Of a stretch of 10,892 nucleotides of DNA, positions 4,921 through 10,892 are shown one piece after another (position 1 is the first letter of the stretch; the number at the start of each line of letters is the position of its first letter). The stretch lies in assembly GCA_030667885.1 (NCBI GenBank), contig DAOUVA010000085.1, forward strand, positions 1 to 10,892, in the 5' to 3' direction. Below the pieces are notes generated by a model. It was not told the DNA's origin. It did no database searches and saw only the letters and a program-made list of their open reading frames with translations. The stretch is from Phycisphaerae bacterium (GTDB lineage Bacteria > Planctomycetota > Phycisphaerae > Sedimentisphaerales > Anaerobacaceae). Position numbers and translations under genes: made by a program.

Positions 4921-7464
4921 ATGTCCAAGAAATTAACTTATCTCTGTTCTTTTGTTTTGGTGCTGGTTGCTGTCCCATTAGTAACTCAAGCGCAAGTCGT
5001 GAATTTAGTGCAGAACCCAAGCTTTGAAGAGGATGAGGCTGTCCTTGACGATCCGGATTGGCTTCAATGGACTACATGGAATCCCGCCGAAGGTGCAGGC
5101 AGTAACGCAACGATTGTCGATACAGATGCCGTTGATGGCGCAAGAAGCCTTCGGATTGAACCGGTAGGAGTTGAGAACTGGCATTTCATTGTGCTGCAAG
5201 ACTATATTCCGCTCACGGTTGGCACAGAGTATACTGCCAGCTTCTGGGCCAAAGCTGAAGCAGACCGTCCGCTGGGAGCCCAGGTGAAAGCTACGGATAA
5301 TTCTGTTAGCTGGGGATATACAGATTTTCAGTTGACGACCGAGTGGGCCGAGTACACAATGACATCCCCAGCCGAGAGCGGCGAGGGAAAGCTTGAGTTA
5401 TTCTGTGCCGGCTCTGAAGTTCCATTCTTGCTGGATTTTGTTTCTGTCTATGAAGAGTCTCCGCCTCTCGTGATCAACGGAAGTTTTGAAGAGGATGAAG
5501 TGATTCTGGACGACCAGGATTATATGCATTGGTGGACCTGGGGTTGGGAAGCTGGTTTAAGCAGCACCGTCGAAATCGATGAATCCACGTACATTGACGG
5601 AACCAGAAGCCTAAGAGTTGATCCAATAGGAAGCACCAACTGGTATTTCATTGTGGCGTATAGCCCCATACTCGTTGAGCTTGACAAGAACTACACTGTC
5701 AGTTTCTGGGCCAAAGCTGAAGAACCACGTCCACTGACCGTACAGTTAAAGGCAACTGACAACTCCATCGGCGCCTGGGGAGCAACCGAATTTCAGTTGA
5801 CAACCGAATGGGCTGAGTATAACTATCTATCAGAAGTCTTGATCGATGATGTGAAACTTGAGATATTGTGTGCCAGCAGTGAAGTCCCGTTTTGGCTGGA
5901 TTTTATTTCCGTATATTTAGAAGGGGAAGAACCTGGAATCGGACCGAAAGGATCGGCAGAGGCTGGTTCGCCGGAACCGGCTGATGGAGCTATAGACGTT
6001 TCGAGAGAAATTACTCTTAGCTGGAAGTCAGGAAATTCTGCTGTTACGCACGAAGTGTACTTTGGCACCGATTTCAACGATGTGAACAATGCCGATATCA
6101 CTAATACTTCAGTTATATATCGAGGCAGCCAGGATCTTCCTGCTGTAAGCTATACTCCCCCGGAGTCACCTCTTGATTGGGACCAGACTTATTACTGGCG
6201 GGTAGATGAGGTCAATGAGACCGAGCCGAACAGTCCTTGGAAAGGCGATGTCTGGAGCTTCACGGTAATCAACTATGTTATTGTGGATGATTTCGAGTCG
6301 TACAACGACATTGAAGCCGGAGAAGAGGGCAGTAACCTGGTGTATGAGACGTGGATAGACGGATTTGACAATCCGTTAGTAAACGGCTCGACCATAGGTC
6401 ATACTGAACTGTTCCAGCCTTCCATGGAGACCGAGATTGTACATGGTGGCGATCAGTCAGTGCCCTTAACGTACGACAACAGTACAGCCGGGCTCTCTGA
6501 GGTGACCAGGACGTTGAATGCTGACTGGACCCAGGATGACGTTATCACATTAACGCTGTTTTACAAAGGCAATTTGGCAAATGCCGCTGAGCCGATGTAT
6601 ATTGCTCTGGATGGCAATGCGGTGGTGACTAACGATAATCCGAACGCAGCACGGATTAGTGACTGGACCCAATGGGATATCCTCCTGCAGGATTTTGCAG
6701 ATTTGGGTGTGAACCTTGCCAATGTCAATACGATGTCCATTGGTTTCGGGAACAAGGCCGCTCCTGTTCCGGGTGGTTCAGGACGGGTGTTTATCGACGA
6801 TATTCGTCTGTATCGGTCGCCGCCTGTAGAGCCCGAACCTCTGCCGGAGCCGGTTGATCCCGGCACCGATAATCTGGTGGCTTCCTACTCATTTGAGAAC
6901 GATACTCAAGATGGTTCCGGCAACGGCTTAAATGGTACTTTAGTGGGCCCGGTCTTTGTCGAAGGTATAGCCGGCATGGCATTATCATTTGACGGAGTGA
7001 ACGATTATGTTGATTTCGGTAATAATGCTGCCTTTGATATCACAGAACAGATTACGCTTTCAGCATGGGTCAATACGAATGATGCCGGTAACGGCCAGCA
7101 CAATCCTTATGTGAGCAAAGGCGATCAGACTTATGCGATCAAGCACGCTTCTTCCAATACGATAGAGTTCTTTATTTATGATGGTGGTTGGTACACGGCG
7201 AACGTCAGAGTGGACAGCTCATTTAATGGCGAGTGGCACCATGTGGCTGGAACCTACGACGGAAGTGAACTCAAGACTTACGTTGATGGTGTCTTAGGTG
7301 CCACTGTGGCTCATCAAGGATCCATAGATATCCAAACGCACAATCTCACTATAGCTATGAATTCTCAGGAAACAGACCGATTTTACGATGGCGTAATTGA
7401 CGAAGTCAATATCTACAACCGGGCGCTATCTCAGCCTGAGATTCGATTTCTTGTGGGTAACTAA
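4921..7464 (+). CDS. Secreted protein: two CBM-like domains, Fn3-like repeat, shared module, LamG (gene C)
   Basis: A complete 847-residue protein. GAAGGAGG (4907-4914) sits six bases before the ATG, and residues 1-25 form a signal peptide beginning MSKKL, as in gene B. Residues about 28-178 and 184-333 are tandem copies of a galactose-binding/CBM4_9-like domain; each opens with a [PG]SFEEDE segment and has SFWAKAE and LDF[VI]SVY near the end. An Fn3-like repeat (about 349-449) carries TYYWRVDEVN and SPWKGDVWSF. Residues 453-632 (VDDFESYND to FIDDIRLY) are the module shared with gene B. A proline- and acid-rich linker (633-648) leads to a C-terminal LamG domain (650-845) with EWHHVAGTYD, YVDG and GVIDEVNIYNRALS. 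No catalytic domain or surface anchor was recognised; the likely role is extracellular carbohydrate binding or adhesion. The gene is divergent from gene B, has its own promoter and leader, and is followed by a strong terminator. Confidence 0.94.
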   Translation: MSKKLTYLCSFVLVLVAVPLVTQAQVVNLVQNPSFEEDEAVLDDPDWLQWTTWNPAEGAGSNATIVDTDAVDGARSLRIEPVGVENWHFIVLQDYIPLTVGTEYTASFWAKAEADRPLGAQVKATDNSVSWGYTDFQLTTEWAEYTMTSPAESGEGKLELFCAGSEVPFLLDFVSVYEESPPLVINGSFEEDEVILDDQDYMHWWTWGWEAGLSSTVEIDESTYIDGTRSLRVDPIGSTNWYFIVAYSPILVELDKNYTVSFWAKAEEPRPLTVQLKATDNSIGAWGATEFQLTTEWAEYNYLSEVLIDDVKLEILCASSEVPFWLDFISVYLEGEEPGIGPKGSAEAGSPEPADGAIDVSREITLSWKSGNSAVTHEVYFGTDFNDVNNADITNTSVIYRGSQDLPAVSYTPPESPLDWDQTYYWRVDEVNETEPNSPWKGDVWSFTVINYVIVDDFESYNDIEAGEEGSNLVYETWIDGFDNPLVNGSTIGHTELFQPSMETEIVHGGDQSVPLTYDNSTAGLSEVTRTLNADWTQDDVITLTLFYKGNLANAAEPMYIALDGNAVVTNDNPNAARISDWTQWDILLQDFADLGVNLANVNTMSIGFGNKAAPVPGGSGRVFIDDIRLYRSPPVEPEPLPEPVDPGTDNLVASYSFENDTQDGSGNGLNGTLVGPVFVEGIAGMALSFDGVNDYVDFGNNAAFDITEQITLSAWVNTNDAGNGQHNPYVSKGDQTYAIKHASSNTIEFFIYDGGWYTANVRVDSSFNGEWHHVAGTYDGSELKTYVDGVLGATVAHQGSIDIQTHNLTIAMNSQETDRFYDGVIDEVNIYNRALSQPEIRFLVGN
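5002..5919 (+). repeat. Tandem duplication of a CBM-like domain within gene C
   Basis: Residues about 28-178 (5002-5454) and 184-333 (5470-5919) align along their length: SFEEDE, LDD, RSLR, NW.FIV, SFWAKAE, VQ(V/L)KATDNS, FQLTTEWAEY and SEVPF.LDF. The bases are also alike in places, for example around SFEEDE, but have diverged, so the duplication is not very recent. Confidence 0.82.
6277..6816 (+). repeat. Protein module shared by genes B and C, copy in C
   Basis: This encodes gene C residues 453-632, the counterpart of 1615-2157 on the minus strand. In gene B it is the C-terminal domain; here it is internal and followed by a linker and LamG. It is likely a beta-sandwich, carbohydrate-binding-like domain by its aromatic and acidic pattern, which is inference. 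Confidence 0.75.
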
Positions 7465-7593
7465 CATTATTATTCTCTGAAGGGAAGACCTGCATCAGGA
7501 CGGTATTGTTGAGCTGGTAGATTAAGCAGGTTGATGAGCAACCTATGACCACGGCTGTAGGCAGCTTCGGTTAGTTGGAGATTTTGCATCAGT

Positions 7594-7638
7594 TCGGGGT
7601 CTATACTGATTACTTCGGTATGGGCCCCGATTCTTTTT
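7594..7638 (+). terminator. Intrinsic terminator downstream of gene C
   Basis: TCGGGGTCTATAC (7594-7606) pairs with GTATGGGCCCCGA (7618-7630) over 13 positions including two G-T wobbles, around an 11-nt loop, followed by TTCTTTTT (7631-7638). It lies 130 nt after the gene C stop. On the minus strand there is no T-run after the stem, so it should serve gene C rather than gene D. Confidence 0.88.
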
Positions 7639-7661
7639 GAGGCGGTATTACATGCCGATTA

Positions 7662-8453
7662 TTAGTAGTCTTTCATGCCTCTCATCCATTCCGGCCAGTT
7701 GTCCTTTTGGGCACCACCGGCCATGGTCCAGGGACCGTAAATGTCATAGTTTTTATGCCATTTAAGTGTCCACAATTCTTTAAGATCGACTTTCCTGACA
7801 GACCAGTCCAGGAAAACACTATTTACCGCCGCATTGTGCCGATTAAGACAGACACGCCGTATTTCATTGGTACCCGGGCTATGCGTATCGGCCTGGTGTT
7901 CTGGAGGTCGGTCAATTGAATGCGCCCACACATCGTACCAGTAACAATCAAGGAAGACCGGTATATTATGCGCAGGCTTGTTATTGACACTCCTCCAGTA
8001 ATTCCCTTCCTGTCCACCGGCACTGACTACTCGATTGCAAAGCCACTCATTGAAACCATAGCTGCCATAGCTGCCGTCGTCAAATATTCCCCAGGCTGCA
8101 AATGGGCTGAGACCTCCTTCGGACAGAGGTTTCACGGCCATCGGACAGGTGCGCATCTTAAGATCTTTGTAGTGTGTGCGCATTACAGTCGGCCACCTCT
8201 CACCGCCAGATTGGCTTTCTCCACCCAGGCCTCTATGAAAATAGCCGTTGTTATCATCAGTATACATCTTCCAGATAATGATCCATTGGTGTAGGCTAGC
8301 CTGGCAGGCAATTGCTTTTGCTTGTTTTTTCACCCGATTTAGCGCCGGCATTAATATGGCCATAAGTAACGCAATGATAGCAATTACCACTAAGAGTTCT
8401 ATCAGCGTAAATCCTCGACGACATTTTGGAACTTTACAGTCTTGTATTTTCAT
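7662..8453 (-). CDS. Prepilin-like protein with N-terminal methylation motif and H-X9-D(W) motif (gene D)
   Basis: 263 residues from ATG at 8453, chosen over a TTG at 8486 because GGAAGG lies eight bases before the ATG and the resulting short basic N-terminus (KCRRG) suits a prepilin. Cleavage is expected after Gly14, giving FTLIELLVVIAIIALL with Glu at +5, a type IV pilin/type II pseudopilin N-terminal helix. The rest is a globular domain typical of the large planctomycete family often called DUF1559-like or H-X9-DG proteins. Here the motif is His216-X9-Asp226-Trp227, with Trp in place of Gly, in the run FLDWSVRKV, followed by LKELWTLKWHK and a Trp-rich C-terminus (WPEWMRGMKDY). It should be processed by a prepilin peptidase and be membrane- or surface-associated. 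The exact function of the family is unknown. No pilus or secretion machinery genes are nearby. It is divergent from gene E. Confidence 0.92.
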   Translation of the reverse strand: MKIQDCKVPKCRRGFTLIELLVVIAIIALLMAILMPALNRVKKQAKAIACQASLHQWIIIWKMYTDDNNGYFHRGLGGESQSGGERWPTVMRTHYKDLKMRTCPMAVKPLSEGGLSPFAAWGIFDDGSYGSYGFNEWLCNRVVSAGGQEGNYWRSVNNKPAHNIPVFLDCYWYDVWAHSIDRPPEHQADTHSPGTNEIRRVCLNRHNAAVNSVFLDWSVRKVDLKELWTLKWHKNYDIYGPWTMAGGAQKDNWPEWMRGMKDY

Positions 8454-8600
8454 ACCAATATCCTTCCTTTCAATTCTGTATTTCAAATTTCAGAATCGAT
8501 AAAACCACTAATCAGTAAAATGGTCGATCTTGAAAGACTTGCTTTTTTGTGTAATGGCCACTTTTTCACCGACATTTCCAATTATCCCTTAATTCCCGAC

Positions 8601-8629
8601 ATTATACCAAAATCTTCTTCCAATTACAA
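8601..8629 (-). promoter_or_regulatory. Promoter of gene D, TTGTAA-N17-TATAAT
   Basis: On the minus strand TTGTAA (8629-8624) and a consensus TATAAT (8606-8601) are 17 bases apart, with TTTTGG directly before the -10, making an extended -10 like those of genes A, B and C. The predicted leader is about 140 nt. The conserved mid-leader block of genes A-C was not found here. Confidence 0.7.
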
Positions 8630-8817
8630 CCATCTGAAACCTCTTTTTCCAAGGCAATCGCACGAAGTTGCTCAAGACGATTTGATCCGATTCGTCGTAT
8701 TAAAACTAAGTAGAGTCAGCAGGTAGTTTCTATCGTGAGAAAATCTTGGCAAAGTGAGCTAAGTTTAAACAAAGAACAGGACTTGAAAGAAAAGAATACA
8801 ACAGTAAAATGACACCA

Positions 8818-8859
8818 GGAGCTGAGATCGCTCCCTAAACCAAAGATAAATTGGTCTCA
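8818..8859 (+). repeat. Nested inverted repeats in the region upstream of gene E
   Basis: GGAGC (8818-8822) and GCTCC (8830-8834) form one hairpin. ACCAA (8839-8843) and TTGGT (8851-8855) form another. TGAGA (8823-8827) and TCTCA (8855-8859) could enclose the second as an alternative. Overlapping, mutually exclusive pairings might reflect a structured leader, but no known RNA family was recognised and the arms are short. Confidence 0.3.
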
Positions 8860-8902
8860 TTGTTCCTAACGACTTACAGGCAAAAGTTTACAAAACAGGC
8901 AT

Positions 8903-8930
8903 AATCACTACTGGTACAGGAAAAGTGATT
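8903..8930. repeat. Inverted repeat 50 bases before gene E
   Basis: AATCACT (8903-8909) and AGTGATT (8924-8930) are perfect seven-base arms around a 14-base spacer. It could be a regulator-binding site or a leader hairpin. No clear -35/-10 pair for gene E was identified between 8700 and 8979. Confidence 0.45.
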
Positions 8931-8979
8931 CTGAAATAAAAGTATTCACGCTTGAGGCAATATTCTGGAGAAGATTCCT

Positions 8980-10638
8980 ATGAACCATATGTCGCATTTA
9001 ACTACTTTCTGTATGGTCCTGTTGCTTTTTATCCCAAAAGCAGGTGGGTCTGATTATTTTATAAGTCCCTCCGGTGACGATTCGGCGCCTGGCACATCAC
9101 CGGAGAAGGCATGGAAAAGCATTGGCAAAGTAAATGCAATGATATTCAAGCCGGGTGACAAAATATTATTTGAAGGTGGTGGAACATTTGTAGGCTCATT
9201 GAACTTTGATATTGCCGATAGCGGTACAGTTGACAACCCAGTAACAGTAGGCTCTTACGGTAGAGGTCGGGCAAAGATCTGTTCGGGCAGCGAGCATGGG
9301 CTGTACGCAAAAAACACTTCGGGATTTGTAGTCAAGGATTTGATATTCACCGGTGCCGGCGCCAATGTGGATGGAAGATTTATTGGTATCAATTTCTTCA
9401 CGGACCTTGACACTGAAAAGCCTGAACACATCCGTATCGACAATGTCGACGTGAGCAGCTACCGCTGGGAAGGGATTGGTATACACGCCGATAAACGAGG
9501 CCACAGTGGCTTCAGGGACGTTAGGATTACAAATGCTCAGGTTCATGACAACGGCGACAAAGGAATATCATCTGGTGGACCAAAGCCCCCAAGTGACTGG
9601 GGACACAAGGGTATCTATGTCGGCAAATGCCGTGTGTACAACAACAGAGGAATCTCAGGCAAGCGAGGACATAGTGGGAACGGTATCATGCTCTCAAGCG
9701 TAGACGGCGCTATAATTGAGTATTGCACAGCATATAACAATGGTGAGTTTTCCGATGACCCTGACAGTGGCGGACCCATTGGTATCTGGGCGTGGGACTC
9801 GAACAACGTCGTGATTCAGTTCTGTGAGTCGTACGACAATAAGACCGGCAACAAGGCGGACGGCGGCGGATTTGATCTCGATGGTGGATGTATGAACTGC
9901 ATTATGCAATATAACTATTCACACGGCAACCACGGGGCCGGTTACGGCATCTATCAATATACGAACGCAAGGGAATTTAAGAATAATGTGGTTCGGTATA
10001 ACATAAGTGAGAATGACGGGATTAGAAATCGATATGGAGGTATAAATCTGTGGTCAACAAATTCGTCGGGTGGAATCCGGAATACGAAGATATACAATAA
10101 CACGGTTTATGTTTCAGCCGCTACAAGAGGGGCAGCAATTGGAGATCTGCCGGATGTTGAGGGGGCAAGCTATGTTTATGATACGGAGGTGTATAATAAC
10201 ATAATTGTAGGTGTGGCCGGGAAGAAACTTGTCGATATATCTGATCCTTCAAGCCAGTGGAGTTTCAAGGGTAACTGTTACTGGAATTACGATGGTGACA
10301 TACAGATCAAATGGGGTGATACGATGTATACGAGCTTGAACGAGTGGCGCGTAGTGACTGGTCAGGAGCAGATCGGCGTCGTCGATGTTGGTTTTGAGGT
10401 TGATCCAAAGCTGACAAACCCCGGACAGGGAGCAACCGTCGGCGACCCATGCCGTCTCGATACTCTAAACGCTTACAATCTGAAAAGATCGTCGGTGATT
10501 ATTGACCGGGGTTTGGGTATAGAATCGGCCTTTGGAATGGATGTAGGCCCGCGCGATTTCTACGGTACACCGATTCCAAGGAACGGCAAATATGACATTG
10601 GAGCGCATGAGTTTGATAAGGACTCTGCTGGTAAATGA
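8980..10638 (+). CDS. Secreted right-handed parallel beta-helix protein, possible polysaccharide lyase (gene E)
   Basis: 552 residues. The ATG at 8980 follows GGAGAAG by a normal spacing; an in-frame ATG nine bases later is an alternative. Residues 1-23 form a signal peptide. The mature start (DYFISPSGDDSAPGTSPEKAW, about 25-45, then PGDKILFEGG) is the opening typical of DUF1565/beta-helix proteins in the pectate-lyase-like fold. Residues about 100-420 show recurrent short beta-strand coils with NN/DN turns (VYNN, AYNN, SYDN, IYNN, VYNN), as expected for a right-handed helix. The C-terminus has GPRDFYGTPIP and YDIGAHEF, a common end in this group. Polysaccharide lyases of families such as PL9 and various glycan-binding proteins look like this; catalytic residues cannot be assigned by eye, so activity and substrate stay open. 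A related surface or extracellular role to genes A-C is inferred from position. Confidence 0.9.
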   Translation: MNHMSHLTTFCMVLLLFIPKAGGSDYFISPSGDDSAPGTSPEKAWKSIGKVNAMIFKPGDKILFEGGGTFVGSLNFDIADSGTVDNPVTVGSYGRGRAKICSGSEHGLYAKNTSGFVVKDLIFTGAGANVDGRFIGINFFTDLDTEKPEHIRIDNVDVSSYRWEGIGIHADKRGHSGFRDVRITNAQVHDNGDKGISSGGPKPPSDWGHKGIYVGKCRVYNNRGISGKRGHSGNGIMLSSVDGAIIEYCTAYNNGEFSDDPDSGGPIGIWAWDSNNVVIQFCESYDNKTGNKADGGGFDLDGGCMNCIMQYNYSHGNHGAGYGIYQYTNAREFKNNVVRYNISENDGIRNRYGGINLWSTNSSGGIRNTKIYNNTVYVSAATRGAAIGDLPDVEGASYVYDTEVYNNIIVGVAGKKLVDISDPSSQWSFKGNCYWNYDGDIQIKWGDTMYTSLNEWRVVTGQEQIGVVDVGFEVDPKLTNPGQGATVGDPCRLDTLNAYNLKRSSVIIDRGLGIESAFGMDVGPRDFYGTPIPRNGKYDIGAHEFDKDSAGK

Positions 10639-10685
10639 CCTGTAGGCTTGTGGGACTGGTCCAAGTCGAGTCGATAGGTCTAAAG

Positions 10686-10714
10686 TTGCAGATGCTGTAG
10701 GTTTCTGGTATTCT
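10686..10714 (+). promoter_or_regulatory. Candidate promoter of gene F, TTGCAG-N17-TATTCT
   Basis: TTGCAG (10686-10691) and TATTCT (10709-10714) are 17 bases apart with CTGG before the -10, again an extended -10. It lies 55 bases before the gene F start and 48 bases after the gene E stop. Without it, gene F could be read through from gene E, since no terminator is visible between them. Confidence 0.5.
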
Positions 10715-10768
10715 CTAAGTATTGTAGCTTTGAGATTCTATTGAGGACAACAATACAAAGGTGGAACC

Positions 10769-10892
10769 ATGAAAACAAATTTTACGATATGGGTATTTAG
10801 CGTTTTGGCCATGTGTTTCCTTAGTAATACGTGTTCGGCACAGAAACCACATGAAAGTCTGAAACCGAAGAGCCAACATGCCTTTCCGACCA
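10769..10892 (+). CDS. Exported protein of unknown function (gene F), C-terminus cut by window edge
   Basis: ATG at 10769 follows AAGGTGG by six bases and opens a frame to the window end (41 codons). Residues 1-24 are a signal peptide: MKTN, a hydrophobic stretch (FTIWVFSVLAMCFL), and a likely signal peptidase I site after TCSA, leaving QKPHESLKP. The cysteine is not in a good lipobox. The 17 mature residues visible are too few to identify a family. It lies 130 bases after gene E on the same strand and could belong with it functionally. Confidence 0.75.
   Translation, partial: MKTNFTIWVFSVLAMCFLSNTCSAQKPHESLKPKSQHAFPT

Noticed and set aside
4797..5027. 76-codon plus-strand frame (GTG start) overlapping the start of gene C
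   Set aside because: No Shine-Dalgarno at the GTG, and it overlaps the signal peptide region of gene C in another frame. The AGGAGG inside it is more simply part of the leader.
7490..7535. Possible dockerin-like remnant (QDGIVELVD) after the gene C stop
   Set aside because: Only one short segment resembles the calcium-loop pattern, key Asp/Asn spacing is missing, and a stop follows at once. Gene C already ends in a normal LamG terminus.
8746..8770. TTGGCA as a -35 for gene E
   Set aside because: No acceptable -10 lies 16-19 bases downstream, so the promoter of gene E was left unassigned.
10636..10685. GACCT/AGGTC inverted repeat after gene E as a terminator
   Set aside because: The arms are only five bases, the loop is very long and there is no T-run.

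Overview
The window looks like accessory genome from a planctomycete, most likely class Phycisphaerae (Sedimentisphaerales-like). The evidence is the protein style: secreted proteins built from LamG/concanavalin A-like domains and Fn3-like repeats carrying TYYWRVDEVN and SPWKGxxWSF, plus a prepilin-like protein with GFTLIELLVVIAIIALL and a variant H-X9-DG motif. These are inferences from remembered families, not from a database search.

Layout. (1) Positions 1-1194 (-) hold the N-terminal 398 codons of a LamG/Fn3-like secreted protein that runs off the left edge (gene A). (2) 1597-3735 (-) is a complete 712-residue LamG + three Fn3-like repeats + C-terminal beta-sandwich-like protein (gene B). 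(3) 3736-4920 is a long divergent intergenic region. (4) 4921-7464 (+) is an 847-residue protein with two tandem carbohydrate-binding-like domains, one Fn3-like repeat, the C-terminal module also found in gene B, and a LamG domain (gene C); a strong intrinsic terminator follows it. (5) 7662-8453 (-) is a prepilin-like H-X9-DG protein (gene D). (6) 8980-10638 (+) is a secreted right-handed beta-helix protein (gene E). (7) 10769-10892 (+) is the start of another exported protein, cut by the right edge (gene F).

The most notable signal is non-coding. Genes A, B and C, on both strands, share one expression cassette: a promoter TTGACG-N18-TATA(A/G)A with an extended -10 (TGG before TATA), a 5' leader of roughly 190-260 nt with a conserved block in its middle, and a near-identical ribosome-binding site (GAAGGAGG, six bases, ATG). 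The block contains a second strong Shine-Dalgarno (AGAGGAGG) followed 7-8 nt later by a start codon. That start opens onto an immediate stop in C (ATG-TAA) and A (GTG-TGA). In B it opens a 27-codon frame whose TGA touches the Shine-Dalgarno of the main gene. The proteins behind these leaders differ in domain order, so the cassette seems to be kept while the protein modules are shuffled.

Together the genes suggest an export and surface carbohydrate-interaction locus: three multi-domain binding/adhesion proteins without a visible catalytic domain, a beta-helix protein that may bind or cleave a polysaccharide, a pseudopilin-type protein, and a further exported protein of unknown function. No mobile element, tRNA, rRNA or CRISPR array was seen.
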